Below are positions 22,880-31,616 of a stretch of DNA of 36,454 nucleotides, piece by piece (the first letter of the stretch is position 1; every line of letters starts with the position of its first letter). The notes beneath the pieces were generated by a model that saw only the letters and a list, made by a program, of their open reading frames with translations, did not search any database and was not told where the DNA came from. Made by a program: the position numbers and the translations under genes. Source of the stretch: Thermodesulfovibrio sp. (GTDB lineage Bacteria; Nitrospirota; Thermodesulfovibrionia; UBA6902); assembly GCA_026982355.1 (NCBI GenBank), contig JALSHG010000116.1, positions 1-36,454 of the forward strand. Reading direction: 5' to 3'.

Positions 22880-23920
22880 TTTACTCAACATCGAGAGCAG
22901 GACTTCATTGTCCCTGCGCGACTTGACGGCGACCCTCATGTATGAGCCGTCCAGCCCTTTGAAATTCGAACAATCCCTGAGCAGAACGCCTTTCCGCCTC
23001 AGGGCGCCGACCATGCCGGAGGCGTTATCCGTCCTCAGCAGATAATAGTTGGCTGCGGACGGGAAAAACTCTATCCCCGCCTCCCGGAAACCGTTCTCAA
23101 GAAACCTCTTCTCTTTCTCCATCAGCCGCATTGTCCCATGTGCATAGGCGCTGTCACGAAGCGCTGCAATGGCGGCCTTCTGTGCCAGGCTGTTGACGGT
23201 CCACGGCTCCTTGTATTCCCTGATACGCGGCATTAAATCCGCATGAAAGACACCGTAGCCGATTCTCAGGCCGGCGAGGGCGTAAAACTTCGTCATGGAT
23301 CTCAGCACCGCAAGATACGGATTCTCCCGTACATGCCTGATCACGGACGCACCGGGGCAGAAGTCGATAAACGCCTCATCAACGACAAGCAGGCACTTCA
23401 TCTCCCGGGCCGCCCCGGCAATCCGCAGCACCTCGGTTCCGGCCAGCAGGTGCCCCGTGGGATTGTTCGGATTGCACAGAAAGGCCATATCACAGCCCTC
23501 CATGGCCCTGATGAATTCCGCGGGGTCAACGGCAAATCCATGCTCAACCCGCAATTCATGGCCCGCGACCCGCGACCCGCAACCTGCAACCGCCCGCTCA
23601 TACTCTGAAAAAGACGGACGGGGTACCATGACCTTATGCGGTTTAAGCGCCCTTGGAACGAGATAAATAAGCTCCGTGCTTCCATTGCCGCAGAGTATGC
23701 TTTCGGGGTCAACGCCGTAATGGCGGGCTATCTCATGCCTGAGCAGTGTTGTATCAGGATCAGGGTAGTTCACGAGGCTGTCCAGGGCCTCCGCGATTGC
23801 CTCCTTCGCCCTCCCGGGAACACCGAGGGGGTTTACCGATGCGCTGAAATCGACAAGGTCCCGTTCCGGGATCCCGCTCTCTTCAGCAACGCTGTAGATA
23901 TTTCCGCCGTGCGTTTCCAT
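22874..23920 (-). CDS. cobD: L-threonine-O-3-phosphate decarboxylase-type aminotransferase
   Basis: A 348-residue PLP enzyme of the HisC/CobD family. It decarboxylates threonine phosphate to (R)-1-aminopropan-2-ol phosphate, the linker attached by CbiB. VDFSASVNPLGVP is the CobD signature, LCNPNNPTG and LVVDEAF(I)DF bind the cofactor, and SMTKFYALAGLRIGYG holds the Schiff-base Lys. HisC (histidinol-phosphate aminotransferase) is the alternative, but context favours CobD. Between about residues 128 and 142 a short GSRVAGHELRVEHG stretch is encoded by repeats of (A)CCCGCGACCCGCA and looks inserted. From ATG 23920, TAAGG supplied by the PIE element lies 10 nt upstream and there is no other ribosome-binding site. 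Confidence 0.92.
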   Translation of the reverse strand: METHGGNIYSVAEESGIPERDLVDFSASVNPLGVPGRAKEAIAEALDSLVNYPDPDTTLLRHEIARHYGVDPESILCGNGSTELIYLVPRALKPHKVMVPRPSFSEYERAVAGCGSRVAGHELRVEHGFAVDPAEFIRAMEGCDMAFLCNPNNPTGHLLAGTEVLRIAGAAREMKCLLVVDEAFIDFCPGASVIRHVRENPYLAVLRSMTKFYALAGLRIGYGVFHADLMPRIREYKEPWTVNSLAQKAAIAALRDSAYAHGTMRLMEKEKRFLENGFREAGIEFFPSAANYYLLRTDNASGMVGALRRKGVLLRDCSNFKGLDGSYMRVAVKSRRDNEVLLSMLSKP

Positions 23921-23928
23921 GGTGTTAA

Positions 23929-23979
23929 CCTTACAGCGGCATAAAAATGCCGCCCCTGCCGGCTTGTGCAACATTAAGG
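23929..23979 (-). repeat. PIE element, 51 bp (upstream of cobD)
   Basis: CCTTACAGCGGCATAAAAAT and TTGTGCAACATTAAGG. On the minus strand its CTGTAAGG end precedes the cobD ATG, and its CCTTAA end directly abuts a TAA (23982-23980). Confidence 0.85.
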
Positions 23980-24072
23980 TTAAGTGTAAAGCAGTAATGA
24001 CAGTTCAGCGCCGCCCCTCCCCATGCCCCTCTCGCGCCTGGGGGTAAAGTCATCAGGGCGGAGGTGAACCAT
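23980..24072 (-). CDS. Possible 30-residue ORF, or relic of a lost gene end
   Basis: ATG 24072 to TAA 23980 encodes MVHLRPDDFTPRRERG and 14 further residues, ending LSLLLYT. No good Shine-Dalgarno sequence and no family is recognised. It is mentioned because its TAA directly abuts a PIE end, as the stop codons of real genes do elsewhere in this unit. The Pro/Arg-rich part also resembles common G/C-rich intergenic repeats, so it may be non-coding. It is the only content I see between cbiB and the element. Confidence 0.2.
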   Translation of the reverse strand: MVHLRPDDFTPRRERGMGRGGAELSLLLYT

Positions 24073-24082
24073 GAATATCCGC

Positions 24083-25318
24083 TTAAAGCAAATACATAAT
24101 AAGCAGCGCTGTCAACAACCCCAGCACGGACGTGAGCTTTACGATCAGGAGAGCCTTTTCGCATGCCCGCACATAACCCGTTTCATCGTCCGTGCCCGGA
24201 CGGCCCGTACCCTGCCTGAGCAGGCTGGGATGCTCCTCTCCTATGTACGGCTTGTTCACGAAAATCCCGCCGTAGGTCGCCGGACCGCCGAGCCGGACAC
24301 CGAGGGCCCCGGCCATTGCCGCCTCGGGGATTCCGCTGTTGGGGCTTGAATGCTTCATCCCGTCCCTGAACATCATCTTGAAGGCATTGATGCCGCTCCT
24401 GAAATTCGACTGCGTAAATCCCTGTTTCAGGTTTGCCGGCAGTTCGGAGAGTCTTATCTTTGAGGCCGTGCCCGTATTCCTGAACCACCTTGAAAACTCC
24501 CCTCCGACAACCCTGAAAAAACAGATTATGAACGCTGCGGCAACAATCAGGAAGCCCGTGATCCTCGCGGGAATGTAGTTTGCGATATCATCAAGCCTTG
24601 CCGCCGCCCAGCCGAAGTTTTTATAGGTTTCATTCCTGTAGCCGACCATGGAATCAAGGGTGTTCACCGCCTTGTACGCCATTGCAAGGGGCAGGCCGCC
24701 CAGCGCAAAGTAAAACATCGGGGCAACGATGCCGTCCGAGGCATTTTCAGACAGTGTCTCTATCACCGCCTTCAGAATGCTCCTGCGGTCGAGGGAGTGC
24801 GTATCCCTGCCCACGATCATGCCGAGCTTCCGGCGTGCGGGCCCGATACTGCCTGCGGCTGCTTCTCCGATCACGGCCATGGCGGAGCCGAGCAGGTCAC
24901 GCGTTGCAACAGTGGTTGACACCAGGTATACAAACACCGCAAACAGCACATAGGATGTAACGGCCGTCGGCTTCACCTCAAGAAGGACGGAGGTGATGAT
25001 GTGAAACAGGAAATAGGTCAGGCCGGTTATTATGACGACAAGTATGACGCCGGCCAGCTTTTCCCTTGCCTCCAGGCTCAGCCTCTCCTCGGCCCTCTTG
25101 AGAAAGGCGCATGCAATGGAAACGGGGCTCCTGCTTTTCCCCTTCCGGACTGTGTCCTGCTCTGCTGCATGCTGGCGCTTTATTATCTTCTCTCTCAACA
25201 TCCCGGCGGTCCTGTCTATCGCCCATCCCATGCCCTCGACAGGGTGCGGGATCCGGCGGGGGTCGCCGATCAGCAGGTCGAGTATATAGGCCAGCGCAAG
25301 CGCTGCGGTATCCGTCAT
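24083..25318 (-). CDS. cbiB: Adenosylcobinamide-phosphate synthase
   Basis: A 411-residue membrane protein that joins aminopropanol (phosphate) to adenosylcobyric acid. It begins with AYILDLLIGDPRRIPHPVEGMGWAID, the CbiB hallmark. ETLSENASDGIVAPMFYFALGGLPLAMAYKAVNTLDSMVGY and FGWAAARLDDIANYIPAR are further conserved blocks, and AMAGALGVRLGGP is near the end. Compared with the usual ~320 residues it is long, partly from an inserted acidic/basic loop near residues 30-70 and a hydrophobic stretch after it. ATG 25318 has GGGAGG upstream and overlaps the cbiP stop (ATGA). Confidence 0.93.
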   Translation of the reverse strand: MTDTAALALAYILDLLIGDPRRIPHPVEGMGWAIDRTAGMLREKIIKRQHAAEQDTVRKGKSRSPVSIACAFLKRAEERLSLEAREKLAGVILVVIITGLTYFLFHIITSVLLEVKPTAVTSYVLFAVFVYLVSTTVATRDLLGSAMAVIGEAAAGSIGPARRKLGMIVGRDTHSLDRRSILKAVIETLSENASDGIVAPMFYFALGGLPLAMAYKAVNTLDSMVGYRNETYKNFGWAAARLDDIANYIPARITGFLIVAAAFIICFFRVVGGEFSRWFRNTGTASKIRLSELPANLKQGFTQSNFRSGINAFKMMFRDGMKHSSPNSGIPEAAMAGALGVRLGGPATYGGIFVNKPYIGEEHPSLLRQGTGRPGTDDETGYVRACEKALLIVKLTSVLGLLTALLIMYLL

Positions 25319-26922
25319 CTCATCCTCCCGGATTTTCGCAGGCAGCATTTCAGTCCCGCCTGTCTCAACATAAAGCATATATCAACACTGTTTCTCAGTG
25401 TATCGGCCCACCTGTTTATGGCCTCTTCCCTCTTCGCCCGGTAACTGAATTTACATCCCCGCGGCTGCAGCCCCTTCCGTTCCCTCAATGCATTGATGAG
25501 GGATGTCCTGAAGCCGTCATTATCGAATATCCCGTGGATATAGGTCCCCCAGACACTGCCCTTTACGGCCCCGTCGGGGATACCGCGTCGCGACGTACTC
25601 CTGAAGATTTTAAACAATCCTGTATCCCCTGTCGTGTTTCCCATATGGATCTCGTAACCCTTGAGTCTTTCCCTTTTTTTCGTGCCCGCCCGGGCCGTGC
25701 CGAAGAGTCTCGAGTAATCGGCGACAGCCGATATCCGGCAGGTGGTCTTCGTCCTGTCAAGAGTTGTTACAGTATCAAGGAGGCACATGCCCCTGACTTC
25801 CTTCAGCGGGCTCTCCACGCCGTGGGGATCGAGTATCTTCATGCCGAGCATCTGGTAGCCCCCGCATATGCCGGCAACGGGAGTGCCGTGTTCGGCAGCG
25901 GCCCTGAGAGAGTCCTCCACGCCGTTTTCCCTCAGGAAGAGCAGGTCGCTTACCGTGTTTTTCGAGCCGGGTATGATTATGAGGTCGGCGCTCTTGATAT
26001 CCTCCTCCCACAACGAATATTTCAGTTCTACATCGGGCTCGTACAGGAACGGCGCGAAGTCTGTAAAGTTGGAGATATAGTTAAGCCTGATGATTACTAT
26101 CCTGACCGGGCGGCCGTGTTCCTGCCGGTTCAACTGTTTCAGACGTCTCAGGGGTTCGATGGACAGGCCGTCCTCTTCATCGAGGCCCAGGTTCCCCTGG
26201 TGATAGAGCGTGCCTATGACCGGCCTGCCCGTCCTGTCCTCTATCATGCGCAGTCCCGGACGCAGGATGTTGATGTCCCCGCGGAACTTGTTTACGATAA
26301 AAGCCTTTATATAATCCGCATCCGACATCCCGTCACCTCCGGGACGGCAGCCGTTGAGGCCGCTGAAACTGTCTTTCAGCAGGCTCACCGTCCCGTAAAA
26401 AGACGCAAAGACACCGCCCTTGTCAATATCGCCCACGAGTATCACCGGCGCATCCGCATAGCGGGCCACCCGCATGTTCACCACATCCTCGTTCAGAAGA
26501 TTGATTTCCGCGGGGCTGCCTGCGCCTTCAATTACAATCAGGTCGTATTGTTCTGAAAGTCTGTCGTATGCAGCGGTGATTTCCTTCCATACCATGTCCC
26601 TGACCGCGTAATACTCACCGGCTTTCATTGTTGCGTAGACCCTGCCGTTCAGGACAACCTGGCTGCCCGCCTCTCCGGTGGCCTTGAGCAGCACGGGGTT
26701 CATGTCATTGCAGGGCTCTATGCCGGCCGCCTCTGCCTGAAATGCCTGCGCGCGCCCGATCTCCCCTCCCTCTGTGGTGATAAAGGAATTCAGCGCCATG
26801 TTCTGCGCCTTAAACGGTGCAACCCTGATGCCCATGTCCCTGAATATCCTGCACAGGCCCGCAACGATGGCGCTTTTGCCAGTACCCGAACCTGTTCCCT
26901 GTATCATTATCGCCCTTGACAT
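25315..26922 (-). CDS. cbiP: Adenosylcobyric acid synthase
   Basis: A 535-residue glutamine amidotransferase that amidates the b, d, e and g side chains of adenosylcobyrinate a,c-diamide. P-loop MIQGTGSGTGKSAIVAGL, then FKAQNMALNSFIT and VVIEGAGSPAEINL-type blocks (here IVIEGAGSPAEIN), and a class I glutaminase with Cys in GICGGYQMLG, GYEIHMG and TYIHGIFDN. The start is ATG 26922 (MSRAIMIQG). Codons further upstream come from a PIE end. The stop overlaps cbiB. cobQ is a synonym. Confidence 0.95.
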   Translation of the reverse strand: MSRAIMIQGTGSGTGKSAIVAGLCRIFRDMGIRVAPFKAQNMALNSFITTEGGEIGRAQAFQAEAAGIEPCNDMNPVLLKATGEAGSQVVLNGRVYATMKAGEYYAVRDMVWKEITAAYDRLSEQYDLIVIEGAGSPAEINLLNEDVVNMRVARYADAPVILVGDIDKGGVFASFYGTVSLLKDSFSGLNGCRPGGDGMSDADYIKAFIVNKFRGDINILRPGLRMIEDRTGRPVIGTLYHQGNLGLDEEDGLSIEPLRRLKQLNRQEHGRPVRIVIIRLNYISNFTDFAPFLYEPDVELKYSLWEEDIKSADLIIIPGSKNTVSDLLFLRENGVEDSLRAAAEHGTPVAGICGGYQMLGMKILDPHGVESPLKEVRGMCLLDTVTTLDRTKTTCRISAVADYSRLFGTARAGTKKRERLKGYEIHMGNTTGDTGLFKIFRSTSRRGIPDGAVKGSVWGTYIHGIFDNDGFRTSLINALRERKGLQPRGCKFSYRAKREEAINRWADTLRNSVDICFMLRQAGLKCCLRKSGRMR

Positions 26923-26930
26923 GAAATTAA

Positions 26931-27019
26931 TCTTACAGCGGCATAAAAACACCGCCTGCGGGCAGGAGAGTCCGGAGGTTTTACGCCGGACCCTCCTGCC
27001 GGCTTGTGCAATATTAAGG
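26931..27019 (-). repeat. PIE element, 88-bp reference copy (cobC-cbiP junction)
   Basis: Plus-strand ends are CTTACAGCGGCATAAAAACA and TTGTGCAATATTAAGG. The inner stem GGCAGGAGAGTCCGG pairs with CCGGACCCTCCTGCC (one mismatch) around AGGTTTTACG. The CCTTAA end directly abuts the TAA of cobC (0 nt). The other end reaches to within 9 nt of the cbiP ATG and supplies TGTAAGA as a weak ribosome-binding site. Confidence 0.9.
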
Positions 27020-27625
27020 TTAAACCACCAGGTTCATCAGTTTCACCACCGGGTAGTCCCAGAACTCTATAATATTCAGCGCCGCAAAATCCTGCTCTAT
27101 CCTGAAGATATTTTCAAGCGGGATTCCCAGCAGGCGGCAGAGTATCACCCTGTTTATCCCTCCGTGAGCCACCACCGCGATACTCTCCCCGGGATGGGCC
27201 GAGACTATTCCGTCAAACGCCTTCACCGCCCTGTTGCCGAAATCAACCGTGCTCTCACCCCCGGGCGGGCTGAACCGCAGCGGGTCCGCCGCCCATGCCT
27301 TGAAGGCCCCGGGTTCCACCTGTCTTATCTCATCGAATGTCATGCCTTCCCATGCGCCGAAGTTGCGCTCCTTCAATCCCTCAACAACCACCGGCCTGAT
27401 CCCGTGCGGCCCGGCTATGATCTCCGCGCTTTTCACCGCCCTGCCGAGACCCGAGCTGTAAACGGCCTCCAGTTTGCCGCGGCCGTTGCGGGTGAGATAA
27501 TCCGCAAGCTTTCTCATCTGCTCCATGCCGCGCCCGGAAAGCGGCACATCGATATGCCCCTTGTACCGTGCGGAATCCGCATCCACTGTCTCTCCGTGCC
27601 GTATCAGGCAGACCCTTGTGACCAT
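27020..27625 (-). CDS. cobC: Alpha-ribazole phosphatase-type histidine phosphatase
   Basis: A 201-residue phosphoglycerate-mutase-fold enzyme. The catalytic motif is LIRHGET (His10), the second His is in VVAHGGINRV, and ERNFGAWEGMTFDEI is the family acid block. In this setting it probably removes the 5'-phosphate of alpha-ribazole or adenosylcobalamin 5'-phosphate in lower-ligand assembly. Its start overlaps the end of cobS by 22 bp. A general PGM-like phosphatase is the alternative, made less likely by the location. Confidence 0.88.
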   Translation of the reverse strand: MVTRVCLIRHGETVDADSARYKGHIDVPLSGRGMEQMRKLADYLTRNGRGKLEAVYSSGLGRAVKSAEIIAGPHGIRPVVVEGLKERNFGAWEGMTFDEIRQVEPGAFKAWAADPLRFSPPGGESTVDFGNRAVKAFDGIVSAHPGESIAVVAHGGINRVILCRLLGIPLENIFRIEQDFAALNIIEFWDYPVVKLMNLVV

Positions 27626-28389
27626 ATCACCATTACCGCCAGAATTATCAATACCGCAATCTCGTGAACCGCGCCGAGGGTATCACCCGTCATGCCGCCG
27701 AAGTTTCTGTTGCAGAACCATACTGCTGCAAAGGCAAACATGTAAAGCACCGGCATGATGAACATGAGGTGGAATGTCAGCACCGAAAACTGCGACATAA
27801 TGCCCAGCGCCGTGAATGAGGCCGCTACGCACAGGAGGGTGGCGGTCACCACCTCTTTTTTGCCGGTATGTTGCGCGAACATCCTTCCCAGCCCTTCCTG
27901 TTTAGCCGGCCGGCAATGATAGATTGCGGGCACCATTGTCCAGCGGGACAGCACGGGCATCAACAGCAGTGTCGAGTAATAGACCCGTCTCACTGAATCG
28001 AAGAAAAGGGCATCAAGCAACAGGTATTTCAACAGCAATGCCATGACTATTGCAGTCACCCCGAGGGCGCCTACCGTGCTTTCCTTCATGATCGCACGTT
28101 TTCTCTCGGTGCCGCCCCTTGATGCAATTGCGTCAAAGGTATCCGCAAGGCCGTCGAGGTGCAGGCCGCCGTTCACCACCACCATTACGAGGACGAGGAG
28201 GCCGTTCGCCAGCCCGCCGGGAAAAACGCCGAGAAACACCGGCGCCAGCACCAGCAGGAGCGCGCCTTCAAAAAGCCCGGTCAAAGGGAAAAAGGCCGTT
28301 GCCTTCCCTATTTCCTCCCCTGGAACCTCTCCAAGGTCCCTTACAGGTATGATTGTCAAAAACTGAAAAGACAGTAATATCCGCTTCAT
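27604..28389 (-). CDS. cobS: Cobalamin 5'-phosphate synthase
   Basis: A 261-residue polytopic membrane enzyme that joins adenosylcobinamide-GDP and alpha-ribazole(-phosphate). FLTIIPV near the start, ATAFFPLTGLFEGALL, the metal-binding GGLHLDGLADTFDAIAS and the later GMTGDTLGAVHEI are diagnostic. About six hydrophobic helices are visible. ATG 28389 is 14 nt from a PIE end whose CTGTAAGG is the nearest ribosome-binding-like sequence. Confidence 0.95.
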   Translation of the reverse strand: MKRILLSFQFLTIIPVRDLGEVPGEEIGKATAFFPLTGLFEGALLLVLAPVFLGVFPGGLANGLLVLVMVVVNGGLHLDGLADTFDAIASRGGTERKRAIMKESTVGALGVTAIVMALLLKYLLLDALFFDSVRRVYYSTLLLMPVLSRWTMVPAIYHCRPAKQEGLGRMFAQHTGKKEVVTATLLCVAASFTALGIMSQFSVLTFHLMFIMPVLYMFAFAAVWFCNRNFGGMTGDTLGAVHEIAVLIILAVMVIWSQGSA

Positions 28390-28402
28390 GTCTTGAGGTG
28401 AA

Positions 28403-28494
28403 CCTTACAGTTGCATAAAATACCGCCGGCGGTGCAGAGGAGTGTGTGGCAGGTTTTCCGGCGGACTCCCCTGCATGTTCATGCAATATTAAGA
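28403..28494 (-). repeat. PIE element, 92 bp (cobT-cobS junction)
   Basis: CCTTACAGTTGCATAAAATA and TCATGCAATATTAAGA. The arms (GCAGAGGAGTGTGTGGC and CCGGCGGACTCCCCTGC) pair less well than in other copies. The CTTAA end starts 1-2 nt after the cobT TAA. Confidence 0.85.
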
Positions 28495-28495
28495 T

Positions 28496-29584
28496 TTACT
28501 GTTGGCTCTCCGCTACCTCGGCCTCTGCGAATGTGGCCATCTCCCTGTAGATCCTGAGACCTGCCTCTATAACCGGCATGGCCAGCGCGGCCCCTGTTCC
28601 CTCCCCGAGTCTCAGGCCGAGGTCAAGTACGGGCCTCAGCCCGAGCTTCTCCAGCACGGATTTGTGGCCGGTCTCCTGCGACACGTGGGCCGCAAACATG
28701 TAGTCTCTTGTTTTCGGCTCGAGCAGGTATGCTATCAGGGCTCCGGCGCCTGATATAAAGCCGTCGATTACAACCGGCACCCTGTTTGCCGCCGCGCCCA
28801 CAATCAGGCCGGCTATTCCGCCGATCTCAGCGCCGCCGATCTTGCAAAGCACATCAAGCGGGTCCGAAGGGTCGGGCCTGTTGACCGCGATTGAATCCCT
28901 GATGACCTGCACCTTTTTCTTCCATGCCGCGTCGTCTATGCCTGTGCCCCGGCCCGTAATTTCCTCAACCGGCCTGCCCGTAACCACCGACGTTATGGCG
29001 CTGGACGGCGTCGTGTTGGCGATCCCCATATCTCCTGTACCGAATATATGATAGCCTTTCCCTGCATATTCGCCTGCAAGCTCTATCCCCACCTCGATAC
29101 ACTTCTCAGCCTCCTGCCTTGTCATTGCAGGGCCCCTGCGCATGTTTTTCGTGCCGGAGACGACCTTGCGCGAAACAAAGGCGCCCGAGCCTCCCCTGCT
29201 GAATGAGAGGGAGGCCGGCGCGTCGCCGAAATCATGGTCAACACCTATATCCACTATGACCACCTCTGCGCCTGCATGCCTTGCAAGGACATTAATGCCC
29301 GCGCCTCCGTGCATGAAATTCAGTACCATCTGGGGAGTCACTTCCTTTGGAAACGCGGAGACACCCTCATCCGCAACGCCGTGGTCTCCCGCAAAGGTGA
29401 AGACGACCTTTTTATCAAGCACCGGCATCTTTTCTCCGGTAATTGCGGCCAGTTGCCTCGCAAACTCCTCCAGCCTTCCCAGGCTGCCCCGGGGTTTGGT
29501 AAGGCTGTCAAGGCGGTTCTGCGCCTCTTCGGCACAGGCGCCGTTGGTGTTTGCAACGCTTTGCAGAATCGAATCCAGATCCAT
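28496..29584 (-). CDS. cobT: Nicotinate-nucleotide:dimethylbenzimidazole phosphoribosyltransferase
   Basis: A 362-residue enzyme that forms alpha-ribazole phosphate from the lower-ligand base and nicotinate mononucleotide. Diagnostic blocks are [62 protein letters not shown] and [15 protein letters not shown] near the C-terminus, with the catalytic Glu. ATG 29584 has GGAGAGG upstream. Codons upstream of it simply read the ribosome-binding site. No bzaA-F-type base-synthesis gene is seen, so the lower ligand is not predicted. Confidence 0.95.
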   Translation of the reverse strand: MDLDSILQSVANTNGACAEEAQNRLDSLTKPRGSLGRLEEFARQLAAITGEKMPVLDKKVVFTFAGDHGVADEGVSAFPKEVTPQMVLNFMHGGAGINVLARHAGAEVVIVDIGVDHDFGDAPASLSFSRGGSGAFVSRKVVSGTKNMRRGPAMTRQEAEKCIEVGIELAGEYAGKGYHIFGTGDMGIANTTPSSAITSVVTGRPVEEITGRGTGIDDAAWKKKVQVIRDSIAVNRPDPSDPLDVLCKIGGAEIGGIAGLIVGAAANRVPVVIDGFISGAGALIAYLLEPKTRDYMFAAHVSQETGHKSVLEKLGLRPVLDLGLRLGEGTGAALAMPVIEAGLRIYREMATFAEAEVAESQQ

Positions 29585-29612
29585 AATCTTCCTCTCCTTT
29601 TGAACTTTCAAT

Positions 29613-30149
29613 CTATTTTATCCTCAGCGGTATCCCGGCTGTCACCAGGTAAACCTCATCGGCGATCCCTGCAACATCCCGGTTCAAAAGACCCGCGAGG
29701 TCCCTGAATCTCCTCGCGGTTTCATTGTCCGGCACGATGCCCATGCCCACTTCATTGGAGACGATGAAAACACGTGCCCCCTGCCCCCTGCCCCCTCCTT
29801 CATTTTTCAACCCGGACAAATCACCGGTGAATTTCCGGACACTCTCCTCCACCGCCCCTCCTGCCGCGGACAGGACATTGGACAGCCAGAGCGTCAGGCA
29901 ATCAAGCACAACGGCGCCGTACCTGTTTTTTATATCCGACAGCACGGCTGCAACATTCAGCGGTTCCTCATACGTGTCCCATTCCGCGCCCCTTTCCCTT
30001 TTGTGTCTTTCGATACGCACCCGCATCTCGTTATCAAGGGGCTCCGCCGTTGCAATGTAAGCCTTCCGTCCGGTTGTGGCGGAGGCCTCTTTCAGCGCAA
30101 AGGCGCTCTTGCCGCTCCTGGCGCCTCCTGTAACAAAAACAATCTTCAT
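29613..30149 (-). CDS. cobU: Adenosylcobinamide kinase / adenosylcobinamide-phosphate guanylyltransferase
   Basis: A 178-residue bifunctional nucleotide enzyme: P-loop [16 protein letters not shown], the guanylylated His in [22 protein letters not shown] and [13 protein letters not shown]. Near residue 118 the loop GGGRGQGAR is encoded by three exact copies of TGCCCCC (plus-strand 29775-29795), a 21-bp in-frame expansion. The start overlaps the gatA stop (ATGA). It is the first cobalamin gene of the unit. Confidence 0.94.
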   Translation of the reverse strand: MKIVFVTGGARSGKSAFALKEASATTGRKAYIATAEPLDNEMRVRIERHKRERGAEWDTYEEPLNVAAVLSDIKNRYGAVVLDCLTLWLSNVLSAAGGAVEESVRKFTGDLSGLKNEGGGRGQGARVFIVSNEVGMGIVPDNETARRFRDLAGLLNRDVAGIADEVYLVTAGIPLRIK

Positions 30150-31606
30150 TCCTGCAGCCGGGGCCTCATCCTGTGCCAGCCTGTCGCCTGCTCGTACGCA
30201 TATGCGGCCCTGAATACGGACTCTTCATCGAAATGCCTTCCGATTATCTGCAGCCCGACCGGCAGGTTCGCGGACGTGAAACCGCAGGGTATCGATATGG
30301 CGGGCACGCCGGCAAGATTTACTGATATGGTAAAGATATCGGACAGGTACATCTGAAGGGGATCGGCCGTTTTCTCGCCGGCCCTGAATGCAGGGGTGGG
30401 CGTTGTGGGTGTCACCACGAGGTCAACCGTTTCAAATGCCTTCCGGAAATCCCGGCTTATCAGCGTCCTTACCTGCTGCGCCTTCCTGTAATACGCATCA
30501 TAGTATCCTGATGACAGGGCATAAGTGCCGAGTATTATCCTTCTCTTGACCTCGGGCCCGAAGCCTTCATCTCTCGTCTTCATGTACATGTCAATCAGGT
30601 CATCCCCCTCCACCCTCAGACCGTACTTCACGCCGTCGTACCGCGCGAGGTTGGATGACGCCTCCGAAGTCGCAAGTATGTAATATGCCGCCACTGCATA
30701 TTCCGTATGCGGCAGCGATATTTCAACGGCAACGGCTCCGAGCGTCTCGAGCTGCTTTATCGCCTCTTTTACGGCGCCGGCCACCTCCCCGTCCAGTCCT
30801 TCAATGAAATATTCCTTCGGTATTCCGATTTTCATACCGTTTATATCCCGTCCGAGCGCGGATGTGAAATCAGGTGTGTCCACTGCTGCCGACGTTGAAT
30901 CAAGGGGGTCATGGCCGCTGATGACATTCATGAGTATTGCCGAGTCCCTCACGGTCTTTGTCACCGGCCCTATCTGGTCAAGAGATGACGCAAATGCCAC
31001 AAGGCCATAACGGGAGACCCTGCCGTAGGTGGGCTTCAACCCCACAACCCCGCAAAAAGCAGCGGGCTGCCTGATGGAGCCGCCCGTGTCGGAGCCGATG
31101 GCCGCGATGCACTCATCCGCTGCCACCGCCGCTGCCGAGCCCCCGCTTGAGCCGCCCGGCACCCTCTGCAGGTCCCAGGGATTTTTCGTGCGTCCGAAAA
31201 AGGAGTTCTCCGTGGAGGAGCCCATGGCGAATTCATCAAGATTGGTCTTGCCGGCCAGCACATACCCCTGCTCCCCGAGCCGCTGTGTCACGGTGCTCTC
31301 ATACGGGGGGATGAAGTTCTCGAGTATTCGTGACGAACATGTGGTTTTTATCCCCTTCGTGCATATATTATCCTTTACTGCAATGGGTATGCCGGGAAGG
31401 GCCGGTGTGTCCCCGGACCTGATACTGTCTTCGGCCTGTTTTGCCTGTGACAGTGCATGCTCCTTCCGGACGGAGACATACGAGCCGATCTTTTCTTCCA
31501 CGGCCCCGATCCTCTCAAATACCGCACCGGCCAGTTCCACGGGGCTTATCTCCCCGCGGATAACAGCCGAGCGCGCCTCCTCGATATTCATGCTGTAAAG
31601 TTCCAC
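30146..31606 (-). CDS. gatA: Aspartyl/glutamyl-tRNA(Asn/Gln) amidotransferase subunit A
   Basis: A 486-residue amidase-signature subunit that releases ammonia from glutamine for transamidation of misacylated Glu-tRNA(Gln) or Asp-tRNA(Asn). The Ser-cisSer-Lys triad is visible: Lys in IAVKDNI (about 79) and [13 protein letters not shown] with [30 protein letters not shown]. The likely start is GTG 31606 ([15 protein letters not shown]), with TGGAGG 4-5 nt upstream. ATG 31591 has none. gatB and gatC are not in the window. Its placement ahead of cobU with a 4-nt overlap ties a translation gene to B12 synthesis. Confidence 0.95.
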   Translation of the reverse strand: MELYSMNIEEARSAVIRGEISPVELAGAVFERIGAVEEKIGSYVSVRKEHALSQAKQAEDSIRSGDTPALPGIPIAVKDNICTKGIKTTCSSRILENFIPPYESTVTQRLGEQGYVLAGKTNLDEFAMGSSTENSFFGRTKNPWDLQRVPGGSSGGSAAAVAADECIAAIGSDTGGSIRQPAAFCGVVGLKPTYGRVSRYGLVAFASSLDQIGPVTKTVRDSAILMNVISGHDPLDSTSAAVDTPDFTSALGRDINGMKIGIPKEYFIEGLDGEVAGAVKEAIKQLETLGAVAVEISLPHTEYAVAAYYILATSEASSNLARYDGVKYGLRVEGDDLIDMYMKTRDEGFGPEVKRRIILGTYALSSGYYDAYYRKAQQVRTLISRDFRKAFETVDLVVTPTTPTPAFRAGEKTADPLQMYLSDIFTISVNLAGVPAISIPCGFTSANLPVGLQIIGRHFDEESVFRAAYAYEQATGWHRMRPRLQE

Positions 31607-31616
31607 CGTTCCTCCA

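Noticed and set aside
25111-26556. 481-codon open frame antisense to cbiB and cbiP
   Set aside because: Crosses two well-supported genes on the other strand and has no domain signature.
20174-28494. Cobalamin riboswitch in the cob-cluster gaps, because PIE ends (GCAACTGTAAGG, GCCACTGTAAGG) resemble riboswitch core motifs
   Set aside because: The conserved B12-box (AGYCMGGAGACCTGCC-like) and the long multi-stem fold are missing, and the same ends occur beside arsM, rodZ, glgB and the GH57 gene. The likeness is short and probably fortuitous. An Infernal search with the cobalamin model would decide.
18071-28494. CRISPR array, because PIE copies recur at intervals
   Set aside because: Spacing is set by gene lengths, copies vary greatly in size and are palindromic; there are no uniform spacers or cas genes.
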